DNA from: Alphaproteobacteria bacterium
GTDB lineage: Bacteria; Pseudomonadota; Alphaproteobacteria; Ferrovibrionales; Ferrovibrionaceae
Assembly (NCBI GenBank): GCA_026126215.1
Contig: JAHCJQ010000004.1
Span: 43,094-107,093 of the forward strand
Direction: 5' to 3'
Length of the DNA: 64,000 bases
Part shown: piece by piece, positions 51,585 through 60,218 of the stretch
How positions within the stretch are numbered: position 1 is the stretch's first letter
How the letters are laid out: each line of letters starts with the position of its first letter
Position numbers and translations under genes: made by a program
Notes under the pieces: generated by a model
Seen by the model: the letters and a program-made list of their open reading frames with translations, nothing else
What the model was told of the DNA's origin: nothing
The model's database searches: none

Positions 51585-51878
51585 ATGAAGGCGCGGATCT
51601 ACCTGCCGGCGAAGACGGCGATGCAGTCAGGCCGGGCCCTGACGCGGAAATGGCGGCTTGAATACGAGCCGGCCGAGGCGCGCTTCGTCGAGCCGCTGAT
51701 GGGCTGGACCGGTTCACGCGACACGCGCGGCCAGGTCCGGCTCGAGTTCGAGAGCCGGGAAGCCGCCATTGCCTATGCCCGCAAGCACGGCATCGAGTAC
51801 GAGCTGGAGATGCCGCGCCTGCCGGTGCAGCGGCGGCGCGCCTATGCCGACAATTTCAGCTACACTCGGCTCAAATAG
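51585..51878 (+). CDS. NDUFS4-like complex I (ETC) subunit
   Basis: 97-aa protein of the ETC complex I subunit conserved region (NDUFS4/18 kDa) family, an accessory subunit of NADH dehydrogenase found in alphaproteobacteria and mitochondria. It opens ARIYLPAKTAMQSGRALTRKWRLEYEP and contains PLMGWTGSRDTRGQVRLEFES, then EAAIAYARKHGIEYEL and the C-terminal YADNFSY block, all typical. It stands between two tRNA genes. Start ATG 51585 is placed directly at the family start. Confidence 0.92.
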   Translation: MKARIYLPAKTAMQSGRALTRKWRLEYEPAEARFVEPLMGWTGSRDTRGQVRLEFESREAAIAYARKHGIEYELEMPRLPVQRRRAYADNFSYTRLK

Positions 51879-51919
51879 TTTTCCGACCCGGCGGCGCGCG
51901 CCATCGCTCCGCCGCCCGC

Positions 51920-51996
51920 GCGCCCGTAGCTCAGCCGGATAGAGCACGAGCCTTCTAAGCTTGGGGTCGCAGGTTCGAGTCCTGCCGGGCGCGCCA
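51920..51996 (+). tRNA. tRNA-Arg (TCT anticodon)
   Basis: 77-nt cloverleaf with acceptor GCGCCCG/CGGGCGC, discriminator G and encoded CCA at 51994-51996. The D-stem starts GCTC; the anticodon stem CGAGC/GCTTG encloses CTTCTAA, anticodon TCT; the T-loop contains GGTTCGAGTCC. Confidence 0.93.
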
Positions 51997-52157
51997 AACA
52001 GCTTCTGTCCGACCCGGAGAGATGGGCAACGGAACATGTCCGGGGCCTGGATGACTTCGTCCGGCGCGAGTGCCGGAAATTTGAAGCATCGGCCGCCGGT
52101 CGCGGTATTGTCGCAGCCATCTGCAAGATTCGAGCGGTCGCCGCGGGAGGTTTGGTC

Positions 52158-52817
52158 TTGACGCTGCTGCTCTATGGCCACCCCTTTTCGTCCTATACGC
52201 AGAAAGTGCTGATCGCGCTCTACGAGAACGCGACGCGGTTCGAGTTCCGCACCATCGGGCCGGACACGCCACAGCATGTGGCGGAGTGGCGGCGGCGCTG
52301 GCCGCTTTCCAAGTTTCCGCTGCTGGTGGATGGCGCGCGTGACATCGCCGAGACCAGCATCATCATCGAGTATCTGCAGCTCGTGCATCCGGGGCCGGTG
52401 CGTCTGCTGCCCGAGGCGCCGCTGGCCGCGCTGGAGGTCCGCTTCCTCGACCGCTTCTTCGATCTGCATGTGATGGACGCGGCGCAGCACGCGGTGGACG
52501 GGGCGCTGACCGGCGACGCCGCCCGGCGACGGGAGGGACTGGAACGCTCGCTGGAGAAGCTCGGCCGTGCCTATGGCTGGCTGGAAACGCGCCTCGCCGG
52601 GCGAAACTGGGCGGCGGGCGAGGACTTCACCATGGCCGATTGTGCCGCCGCGCCGTCCCTCTTCTATGCCGACTGGGTGCATCCGATCCCGGCAGCGCTG
52701 ACAGCATTGCGTGCCTATCGCACGCGGCTGCTGGGCCGGCCCTCTTTTGCACGCGCGGTCGAGGAGGCGCGGCCCTTCCGGCCGCTGTTTCCGCTCGGCG
52801 CACCCGAGCGGGACTGA
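52158..52817 (+). CDS. glutathione S-transferase family protein
   Basis: 219-aa GST. The N-terminal thioredoxin-like domain begins LLLYGHPFSSYTQKVLIAL and includes WRRRWPLSKFPLLVDGARDIAETSIIIEYL with the cis-Pro and Glu-Thr-Ser glutathione site. The helical C-domain includes YGWLETRLAGRNWAAGEDFTMADCAAAP. TTG 52158 has GGGAGG seven bases upstream and gives the usual GST N-terminus; TTG 52152 is an alternative. Substrate unknown. The anion transporter gene follows after 37 bases. Confidence 0.9.
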   Translation: MTLLLYGHPFSSYTQKVLIALYENATRFEFRTIGPDTPQHVAEWRRRWPLSKFPLLVDGARDIAETSIIIEYLQLVHPGPVRLLPEAPLAALEVRFLDRFFDLHVMDAAQHAVDGALTGDAARRREGLERSLEKLGRAYGWLETRLAGRNWAAGEDFTMADCAAAPSLFYADWVHPIPAALTALRAYRTRLLGRPSFARAVEEARPFRPLFPLGAPERD

Positions 52818-52854
52818 CCGGCGGGCGAAACAGGGACAGGCCGGTGCGGAACCG

Positions 52855-54696
52855 ATGACCAGCGAGCTTGCAATCGTTCTCGGCCTGCTCGGCCTCACCA
52901 TTGCCATGTTTGCCGCGAACCGGCCGCGCATGGACGCGGTGGCCCTTGTCATGATGACGGCACTGCCGCTGACCGGCGTAATCTCTCTGCCGGAAGCGCT
53001 GGCCGGCTTCAGCGATCCCAACATCATCCTGATCGCGGCCCTGTTCGTCCTTGGGGAGGGGCTGGTGCGCACCGGCGTCGCCCAGCGTGTCGGCGACCTG
53101 CTGATCCGTCATGCGGGGCGGAGCGAGGCGCGGCTCATCGTGCTGCTCATGATCGCGGTCGCCGGCATCGGCTCGGTGATGAGTTCCACCGGCGTGGTGG
53201 CGATCTTCATTCCGATCGTACTGCGCGTGGCGCGGGGTGCGGGCATCGCGCCCGGTCGGTTGATGATGCCGCTCAGCGTCGCGGCACTGATCAGCGGCAT
53301 GATGACCCTGGTGGCGACGGCGCCCAATCTCGTGGTGCACGGCGAGCTCGTCCGGCAGGGACGGGACGGCTTCCACTTCTTCGCCTTCACGCCCTTTGGC
53401 CTGCCGATCCTGCTGCTCGGCATCCTGTACATGCTGTTCGCGCGGCGCTGGCTCGGGCCGGCGCGGGCGTCGGCGGCGGAGACCCCGAGGCGGCCGAGCC
53501 TCGCCCGCTGGATCGAGGAGTACGGGCTCGGCGGACGGGAGCACCGGCTGGCGATCGAGCCCGGCTCGCCCTGGATCGGTCGCCGGCTGGAGGAACTGGA
53601 CCTGCGGGCGACGTCGGGCATCAACATTGTCGCAATCGAACGCCGACACCGCTTCTCCAGCTCCGTCGTGCAGCCGCGGCCGGAGACGGAACTGGCGGCG
53701 GGCGATGTGCTGTTTCTCGACCTGTCGCGGGCGGAGTTCGACCTGGCTGGGCTCGTGGCGCGGGCGCGCCTGAAGCCGTTGGCGCTCGCGGCGGGCTATT
53801 TTTCGGACATGTCCCAGGCGATCGGCATGGCGGAAGTGATGATACCCGCCAACTCCGCTCTTGTCGGACGGACGCTGGTTGGCAGCGCATTCCGCTCCGT
53901 CCATGGCCTGACCGCGATCGGCATGAAGCGGGCGGGCAAGCCATGGCAGGAGCGTCTTATCGACGAACCGCTCAAGGTCGGCGATACGATGCTGCTCGTC
54001 GGGCCGTGGCGCGCCATCCGCCGGCTGCAGGGCAACCGGCAGGATCTGCTGCCGCTCGAAATGCCCGTCGAGATGGACGAGATCGTCGCCGTTCCGTCCG
54101 GCGCGCCGGTGGCCCTCGGCGTCCTCGCGCTGGTGGTGGTACTGATGGTCTCAGGCCTGGTTCCGAACGTGCTGGCGGCGCTGCTCGGCTGTCTCCTGCT
54201 CGGCCTGTTCCGCTGCATCGACATGAACGCGGCCTACAGGTCGATCCACTGGCAGAGCCTGATCCTGATCGTCGGCATGCTGCCATTCTCGCTGGCGCTG
54301 CAGAATACCGGGGGCATTGAGCTCGCGGCCGGACTCTTGCGCGACGTGGTTGGCGAGGTCGCGCCTCGGCTGGCGCTGGGCGCGGTCTTCGTCGTGACCG
54401 CACTGCTCAGCCTGTTCATCTCCAATACCGCCACGGCGGTGCTCATGGCCCCGGTCGCGCTCGCGCTGGCGGCCGAACTCGGGCTCTCCCCCTATCCCTT
54501 CGCCATGACGGTGGCGCTGGCGGCATCGGCGGCGTTCATGACGCCAGTCTCCTCCCCGGTCAACACGCTGGTGGTTGGCCCGGGCGGTTACCGGTTTGGT
54601 GATTTCGTCCGGGTGGGGACGCCCTTCGCCCTTATCGTCATGGTCGCGGTGATCGCGCTGGTGCCGCTGGTTTTTCCGTTCCACTCCGTGCCCTGA
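52855..54696 (+). CDS. SLC13/DASS-type anion transporter with RCK_C domains
   Basis: 613-aa inner-membrane transporter. The N-terminal half carries five helices including the VATAPNLVVHGEL motif, a cytoplasmic insert of about 210-385 holds two TrkA-C/RCK_C repeats (EPGSPWIGRRLEELDLR; SALVGRTLVGSAFRSVHGL), and the C-terminal half carries the LFISNTATAVLMAPVALAL motif and the TPVSSPVNTLV loop. Members transport sulfate, di- or tricarboxylates or arsenite-type ions with Na+; the substrate cannot be told. ATG 52855 is preceded by CCGATG context with weak RBS. Confidence 0.88.
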   Translation: MTSELAIVLGLLGLTIAMFAANRPRMDAVALVMMTALPLTGVISLPEALAGFSDPNIILIAALFVLGEGLVRTGVAQRVGDLLIRHAGRSEARLIVLLMIAVAGIGSVMSSTGVVAIFIPIVLRVARGAGIAPGRLMMPLSVAALISGMMTLVATAPNLVVHGELVRQGRDGFHFFAFTPFGLPILLLGILYMLFARRWLGPARASAAETPRRPSLARWIEEYGLGGREHRLAIEPGSPWIGRRLEELDLRATSGINIVAIERRHRFSSSVVQPRPETELAAGDVLFLDLSRAEFDLAGLVARARLKPLALAAGYFSDMSQAIGMAEVMIPANSALVGRTLVGSAFRSVHGLTAIGMKRAGKPWQERLIDEPLKVGDTMLLVGPWRAIRRLQGNRQDLLPLEMPVEMDEIVAVPSGAPVALGVLALVVVLMVSGLVPNVLAALLGCLLLGLFRCIDMNAAYRSIHWQSLILIVGMLPFSLALQNTGGIELAAGLLRDVVGEVAPRLALGAVFVVTALLSLFISNTATAVLMAPVALALAAELGLSPYPFAMTVALAASAAFMTPVSSPVNTLVVGPGGYRFGDFVRVGTPFALIVMVAVIALVPLVFPFHSVP

Positions 54697-54727
54697 GACG
54701 CGCCGGCCTTTCGCGGTTGGCGGCGAT

Positions 54728-56659
54728 ATGCGAAAATCCGAAAGGCCAATGGGCGGCCGGGCGATTCGGGGGAACGGCATGCGCCGCGACAGGGCCATCG
54801 CGATCGAGCCGGAGCTGGGGGCGATCCTCGCCTTTGCGCTCGGCATCGCGCTGCTGCTGGCCGGCGTCGCCTACCTGTTTTCCAGCACCGTGCCCGACGA
54901 ACAGGTGCTGCTCAACGAAATCAACGGCCTCGGCTATCTGGTCGCCCTGCCGATGTCCGCACTGATGGCTGCCTCATCGCGGGATACACGCCTGCGGCGA
55001 ATGTTCTGGGCGCTACTTGCGGCGCTGCTCGCCGTGCTCGCCGTCAACGAGTTTGCCGACGACGTTCTCCTGCGCATGGAGCGGGAATGGGCGGATGCGG
55101 ACTATGACGATCTCGTGCTCTGGATCCTGACCCCGATCGGCATTTATGTCGCAGGCAGCACGCGCGATGCGCCGCGGCCGGCCCGCCTGCTTCTGGTTGC
55201 AGGCTTCCTCTTCCAGAGCTGTTCGAACCTGATCGACCTGTACGAAGTCGAGCTTGCGACTCTGTTCGGCATCGGGCTCGAGAAGATGCTGGTGGTGACC
55301 GCCGCATCGGAGTTCCTGTTCATCGAGACCTACCTGGTCGGCCTGCTCTGGCTGATCGTCTTTACGGTGCTGGATCCGCGCCGGGCGTTCCTGCGCCGGG
55401 CCGAGGCGGCAGCGGGACCGGTCGAGCGGATCCACGCGGCACACCGCTATTACCTGGCCGAGCGGCTGCTGGCCGGCGAAAAACTTGATCGCGGGCATCT
55501 CTGGTCGCTCTCCGCCTGCTGGCCGGGGCTGTGTTTCGGCTGGGCGGCGCTGGCGACCTGGCGCAATGGGCGGCATGTGCGTGCGCTGACGGGCAAGAGC
55601 TGCCTGACGCAATTGCGCGAGCAGGGTCGCCTGGCGCGCCGGCACGGCGTTGCGGCGCCCTGGTATTATGCCTTCGAGTTGCATGGCGCCGAGCGCCAGG
55701 GCCGAGCCGGGGCGTATCTGACGCGGCGCGTGCTCAAGGCCGCGACCTACCGCCTGCTCCGTCCGGCACGTGCCCGCGACCTGTCCGACAAGCTCATCTT
55801 CCAGGATCGCTGCGAGGCGGCGGGGCTCCCGGTGGCCCGTCTGCTGCTGGCCTGCGGCGATGGTCGCATCCTGCGTGGCGGCGTGGACGCGCTCGCGCCG
55901 CGCGTCGGCGGCATCTTCGTCAAGCCGGTGCGCGGGAAGGGCGGACGCGGGGCCGAGCGGTGGGATCTTCTGGGGGAGGGTCAGGCATGCGATCCCGACG
56001 GCGCGGTGGCCGATCTGGACCAGCTGCTCGCGCGCTGGCTCTGCCGGTCGCGGAGCGGAGCGCTGCTGGTGCAGGAACGCCTGGTCAATCACCCCGACAT
56101 TGCCGCACTGAGCAACGGCGCGCTGGCCACGGTGCGCCTCGTTACCTGCCGCACCGAGGTTGGCGATTTCGAGGCGGTCGGCGCCGCCTTCCGGATGGCG
56201 CGCGGGCGCAATCGCGTGGTCGACAATTTCCATGCCGGCGGCATCGCCGCGGCGGTCGATCTCGGCAGCGGCCGGCTTGGTGAGGCGACCGATCTCGGCT
56301 TCCGTCCGGGCATCGGCTGGGTGCGGGAACATCCCGATTCCCGTGCACAGATCGCGGGGCGGCTGCTGCCCTGCTGGCCGGAAACGCTGGCGCTGGCGCG
56401 ACGGGCGCATCGTGTCTTCGGCCATCGGGCAATCGTCGGCTGGGACATCGCCATCACGGCGGCCGGGCCGGTGCTGGTGGAGGGCAATGGCGCACCCGAT
56501 CTCGACATCATCCAGCGCACTCTCCGCCAGCCGGTCGGCGAGCGGCGGCTTGGCGAACTGCTGGCCTGGAACCTGCTGCAGGCCTTGCGCGCGCGCGCCG
56601 AGCCGGGGCGGGCCAGTGCCCTCAGCGATGCTGCTGCATGTAGCGGCAGGCGAGCGTGA
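54728..56659 (+). CDS. membrane protein fused to sugar-transfer-associated ATP-grasp domain
   Basis: 643-aa two-part protein. About 30-225 hold six hydrophobic segments (AILAFALGIALLLAGVAYLF; GYLVALPMSALMAA; ALLAALLAVLAVNEF), so the N-terminus is a small membrane domain. About 300-600 form an ATP-grasp of the sugar-transfer-associated class: SDKLIFQDRCEAAGLPVAR, GGIFVKPVRGKGGRG, LLVQERLVNHPDIA, LSNGALATVRLVTCR and GWDIAITAAGPVLVEGNGAPDLDI supply the ATP and Mg residues. Such proteins are typically linked to polysaccharide or peptide ligation at the membrane. No ligation partner is seen. Its end overlaps the minus-strand lipoprotein gene by 38 bases. Confidence 0.75.
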   Translation: MRKSERPMGGRAIRGNGMRRDRAIAIEPELGAILAFALGIALLLAGVAYLFSSTVPDEQVLLNEINGLGYLVALPMSALMAASSRDTRLRRMFWALLAALLAVLAVNEFADDVLLRMEREWADADYDDLVLWILTPIGIYVAGSTRDAPRPARLLLVAGFLFQSCSNLIDLYEVELATLFGIGLEKMLVVTAASEFLFIETYLVGLLWLIVFTVLDPRRAFLRRAEAAAGPVERIHAAHRYYLAERLLAGEKLDRGHLWSLSACWPGLCFGWAALATWRNGRHVRALTGKSCLTQLREQGRLARRHGVAAPWYYAFELHGAERQGRAGAYLTRRVLKAATYRLLRPARARDLSDKLIFQDRCEAAGLPVARLLLACGDGRILRGGVDALAPRVGGIFVKPVRGKGGRGAERWDLLGEGQACDPDGAVADLDQLLARWLCRSRSGALLVQERLVNHPDIAALSNGALATVRLVTCRTEVGDFEAVGAAFRMARGRNRVVDNFHAGGIAAAVDLGSGRLGEATDLGFRPGIGWVREHPDSRAQIAGRLLPCWPETLALARRAHRVFGHRAIVGWDIAITAAGPVLVEGNGAPDLDIIQRTLRQPVGERRLGELLAWNLLQALRARAEPGRASALSDAAACSGRRA

Positions 56660-57140
56660 CGATCCGTGTCAGCATGCGGTTGTCCGTTGCTCCGGCGGAG
56701 TAGCTGCCGCCGATGGCGTTGCCGCGGGCAAAGAAGACCGGACTGGCGATGACCTCATCCCGCCCGGTGTCGCGGAAGGTCAGGCGGAGGAGGATGGCCG
56801 AGCTGCCGGCGAACGGGCCGGCAAGGAGCCTCATGCCGACCGAGACCTTCTTCATCTCGACGATCTCCGGCGTGACCAGCAGCGCCGGAGAAGCCGGGGC
56901 CGTGCCTCCGAGCGGCATGGCGCCGAGGGTGTCGGAGAGGCACTTGGCCAGGCCCTTCTCGATCCGCTGGACCGCTTCACTCTCGCGCTCCACTTCCACC
57001 TTAGGATGGAGGACGAGTGGCGCCGTCAGGACGCGCGAATAGCTGCCTAATCGTATTTGGGGTGGGTCGGTGTTTCGCTGGCTCGTGTCGATGCGGGTAG
57101 CGCATCCCGCCAGTAGCGCACAGGCGAGCAGGGCCGCCAA
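56622..57140 (-). CDS. hypothetical lipoprotein
   Basis: 172-aa protein with lipobox LLAGC at residue 13, so an anchored periplasmic or outer-membrane lipoprotein. The rest is a mixed alpha/beta domain (SYSRVLTAPLVLHPKVEVERES, ALLVTPEIVEMKKVSVGMRLLAGPFAGSSAILLRL). It has the feel of DUF4410-type lipoproteins, which I cannot confirm by eye. It overlaps the 3' end of the ATP-grasp gene and is 125 bases upstream of the hydratase, probably with its own promoter. Confidence 0.65.
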   Translation of the reverse strand: MAALLACALLAGCATRIDTSQRNTDPPQIRLGSYSRVLTAPLVLHPKVEVERESEAVQRIEKGLAKCLSDTLGAMPLGGTAPASPALLVTPEIVEMKKVSVGMRLLAGPFAGSSAILLRLTFRDTGRDEVIASPVFFARGNAIGGSYSAGATDNRMLTRIVTLACRYMQQHR

Positions 57141-57265
57141 CCATGGCGCGGGGCTTCTGCGTTTCAGTTCCGCCTCCGGGCGAAGAAGGCTGCAGCCCCG
57201 GCGACAGGATGACGGCGCCTGGCTGTTCCGCCAAGCGCGGAAGGATCACGTTGTCGTGCGCGATT

Positions 57266-58084
57266 TCAGCGGAAGCGGACCGAGATGCCTTCGACCTCGA
57301 TGTCGTGCAGCCGGGTCGACCAGGTCTCGCCGGGGCGCACCGGAAAGGCCCGTGTCAGGGTTCCCGTGGTCACGATCTCGCCGGCCGCCAGCGGCGGATT
57401 GTGCGGGTCCGACCGGAGGAGGCGCAGCAGTGCGCCCAAGGCATGGAGCGGGCCATCCAGCACGTTCGCGGCACGACCATGATCGACCTGCTCGCCATTG
57501 CGGCTGAGATCGATCTCGAAACCCTCGAACTGCCGCGCCAGTTCGTGCCTGTGGGCCGCGGCGGGACGGATCCGGCCGCCGAGTAGCAGTGCGCCATGCA
57601 GGCCGAAGGCGGCCACCGTGTCGGGCGCGGCGAATTTCCAGTCCGGAAAAAGCGACTGCACGATCTCGAAACCATGCGCATACCAGTCGATACAGTCCAG
57701 CAGCGTCTGCGCGTCAATGTCCGGTTCCGGGGCACGGGCGAAGTGAAAGGCGATCTCGGGCTCGATGCGTGGCTCGATCAGGCCGGCGAGAGGGAAGGTG
57801 CCGTTCAGGGCGGCGAGTTCGTGCAGAGTGCGGTCGTAGACATAGCCCCAGACGGGGCCGTGCACGCCATATTCCTGCCATATGGTGCGGTTGGTGAAGC
57901 CGATCTTGCGGCCGACCACCCGTTCGCCTCCCGCCTCACGGGCGCGGCGGATCGCAAGCGTGAGCCGATAGGCATCGGCAAGCGAAAGATCGGGATGGCG
58001 GCGGCTCGGCGGCGCGATCTGCCGGCCGCTCCGCCGAGCATCCAGGATGGCCTCGACGATGGCCGCGCCGTCCTCATCCCGCAT
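57266..58084 (-). CDS. 2-keto-4-pentenoate hydratase family protein (MhpD-like)
   Basis: 272-aa member of the fumarylacetoacetate-hydrolase-fold hydratases. The family motifs are KIGFTNRTIWQEYGVHGPVWG near 60, RIEPEIAFHFAR at about 105 with the metal-binding Glu, and VTTGTLTRAFPVRPGETW near the end. These enzymes hydrate 2-hydroxypenta-2,4-dienoate in meta-cleavage aromatic degradation; no other pathway gene is adjacent, so the actual substrate is uncertain. ATG 58084 replaces a longer open frame that runs antisense into the next gene. Confidence 0.85.
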   Translation of the reverse strand: MRDEDGAAIVEAILDARRSGRQIAPPSRRHPDLSLADAYRLTLAIRRAREAGGERVVGRKIGFTNRTIWQEYGVHGPVWGYVYDRTLHELAALNGTFPLAGLIEPRIEPEIAFHFARAPEPDIDAQTLLDCIDWYAHGFEIVQSLFPDWKFAAPDTVAAFGLHGALLLGGRIRPAAAHRHELARQFEGFEIDLSRNGEQVDHGRAANVLDGPLHALGALLRLLRSDPHNPPLAAGEIVTTGTLTRAFPVRPGETWSTRLHDIEVEGISVRFR

Positions 58085-58190
58085 GATCCGCCCCGCTCCA
58101 CGATCCGCGCTCCCCGCCGCAAGGTTGCCGCGCCTTGCCAGTCGCCGCAAGCTCCGCCTAATCTTGCGGGCTCTTTTCGAGGAGACACTC

Positions 58191-59381
58191 ATGGCCAGGA
58201 TGCCCGGCGAGATGCCGATGAAGGACCGCGACGAACTGATCGCCATTCGGCAGGACATCCACCGCCATCCCGAAACCGCCTTCGAGGAGCAGCGCACCTC
58301 CGACATCGTGGCGGCGAAGCTGCGTGAATGGGGGCTCGACGTTCATCGCGGACTGGCCAGGACGGGCGTCGTCGGCACCCTCAAGGGCCGCCGCCCGGGA
58401 CAGCGAGCCATCGGCCTGCGGGCGGACATGGACGCGCTGAACCTGCAGGAACTGAACGAGTTCGCCCACCGTTCGGCATATGACGGGAAGATGCATGCCT
58501 GCGGCCATGACGGGCATACAACGATGCTCCTCGGCGCCGCGCGCCAGCTTGCCGCCGACCCGGACTTCGCCGGCACCCTTTACTTCATCTTCCAGCCGGC
58601 GGAGGAGGGGCAAGGCGGGGCGCGGGTGATGATGGAAGAGGGGCTCTTCGATCTGTTTCCCTGCGACGCGGTCTATGGCATGCACAACATGCCGGGACTG
58701 CCGGCCGGGCAGTTCGCGATCCGGCCCGGCCCCTTGCTGGCGGCAAGCGATAGCTGGTCGATGATCTTTCGCGGCACCGGCGGCCATGGCGCCATGCCCC
58801 ATCGTGGCACCGATCCGACCATGCCGGCCGCCGCCTTCATCACCGCGACCCAGACGATCGCCGGGCGGAACGTCGCCGCGAGCGATGCCGCCGTGGTCAG
58901 TGTCGGTCATATCCAGGCGGGCAGCGCCGGCTCGCCCAACGTGATTCCCGCCCAGGTCACGGTCAGCGGCACCGCGCGCAGCTACAGTCCGGCGGTGCGC
59001 GACGTGATCGAGCGGCGGCTTGGCGAACTCGGGCGCAGCCTGGCGGCGGCACATGGCTGCACGGCCGCGTATGAATATCAGCGGCGCTATCCCCCACTGA
59101 TCAATGCACCGGAACAGACCGCGCTCGCCATCCGCGCGGCCGAGCAGACTGTCGGGCGGGACAGGGTCGATGCCGATACGGCGCCGCTGACCGGGGCGGA
59201 GGATTTCGCCTTTATGCTCGAGCGCAAGCCAGGCGCCTATATCTTCATCGGCAACGGCGTCGATAGCGAGGGCGGCTGTCACTACGTCCACACGCCACAC
59301 TACGACTTCAACGACGAGATCATCGTTACGGGCGTTGCCTGGTGGGTCAATCTCGTGCGCCAGGAACTTGGCGCGCCATAG
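58191..59381 (+). CDS. M20 amidohydrolase (hippurate-hydrolase-like)
   Basis: 396-aa M20D-type carboxypeptidase/amidohydrolase. The metal residues are in KMHACGHDGHTTMLL, QPAEEGQGGARVMM and YGMHNMPGLPAGQ, and a dimerisation domain lies at about 190-300. Such enzymes deacylate N-acyl amino acids. ATG 58191 is preceded by GAGGAG eight bases away. It is divergent from the hydratase gene and 106 bases away. Confidence 0.92.
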   Translation: MARMPGEMPMKDRDELIAIRQDIHRHPETAFEEQRTSDIVAAKLREWGLDVHRGLARTGVVGTLKGRRPGQRAIGLRADMDALNLQELNEFAHRSAYDGKMHACGHDGHTTMLLGAARQLAADPDFAGTLYFIFQPAEEGQGGARVMMEEGLFDLFPCDAVYGMHNMPGLPAGQFAIRPGPLLAASDSWSMIFRGTGGHGAMPHRGTDPTMPAAAFITATQTIAGRNVAASDAAVVSVGHIQAGSAGSPNVIPAQVTVSGTARSYSPAVRDVIERRLGELGRSLAAAHGCTAAYEYQRRYPPLINAPEQTALAIRAAEQTVGRDRVDADTAPLTGAEDFAFMLERKPGAYIFIGNGVDSEGGCHYVHTPHYDFNDEIIVTGVAWWVNLVRQELGAP

Positions 59382-59383
59382 AT

Positions 59384-60133
59384 CTAACCGCCGGCGCCCT
59401 GACGCCGACGGCGGGCGCGCCGCGCCAGCATGTTCAGGGATTCCACCAGGGCCGAGAAAGCCATGGCGGCGTAGATGTAGCCCTTCGGCACCTCGGCGCC
59501 GAAGCCCTCGGCGATCAGCGTGGTGCCGATCAGCAGCAGGAAGCCAAGCGCCAGCATGACGATGGTCGGATTTTCATTGATGAACCGCGCCAGCGGTTCG
59601 GCGGCCAGCAGCATGACGGTCACGGCCGCAATCACGGCGATGACCATGATGGCGATCTCGTTCGTCATGCCGACCGCCGTGATGATGCTGTCGATGGAGA
59701 AAACCAGGTCGAGTAGCAGGATCTGGCCGATGATCGCCGCATAGCCGACGCCGGCGCGCCGGCCGTCGAACATGTCGGGGCCAGGGTCCGGATCGACGTT
59801 GTGATGGATCTCCTTGGTTGCCTTCCAGACCAGGAACAGTCCGCCCGCGATCAGGATCAGGTCCCGCCAGGAAAAGCCTTCGCCGAAAAGTGTGAAGAGC
59901 GGTGTGGTGAGCTGGACGATGAAGGCCACCGTGCCAAGCAGGGCAAGACGCAGGCCCAGCGCCAGCCCGATGCCGATGCGCCGCGCGCCGGCGCGCTGAT
60001 GCTCTGGCAACTTGTTGGTCAGGATCGAAATGAAGATCAGGTTGTCGATGCCGAGCACGACCTCCATGACCACGAGCGTCGCCAGCGCCACCCAGGCGCC
60101 GGGCGAAGCGGCAAGCGAGAGCAGGTGTTCCAT
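59384..60133 (-). CDS. TerC family integral membrane protein
   Basis: 249-aa protein with about seven helices. The conserved acidic membrane motifs [19 protein letters not shown] and [17 protein letters not shown] match the TerC/YkoY/YgdQ family, linked to metal-ion export and exoprotein metalation. It stops two bases after the convergent M20 gene. Confidence 0.9.
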   Translation of the reverse strand: MEHLLSLAASPGAWVALATLVVMEVVLGIDNLIFISILTNKLPEHQRAGARRIGIGLALGLRLALLGTVAFIVQLTTPLFTLFGEGFSWRDLILIAGGLFLVWKATKEIHHNVDPDPGPDMFDGRRAGVGYAAIIGQILLLDLVFSIDSIITAVGMTNEIAIMVIAVIAAVTVMLLAAEPLARFINENPTIVMLALGFLLLIGTTLIAEGFGAEVPKGYIYAAMAFSALVESLNMLARRARRRRQGAGG

Positions 60134-60218
60134 CGTGCCGGATGCCTATGAGGAAATGCGTACAAGACTATGGAAAGATTCGCCTGCCATGCCAATCAGC
60201 GACTTGCCGGGGCGCTGG

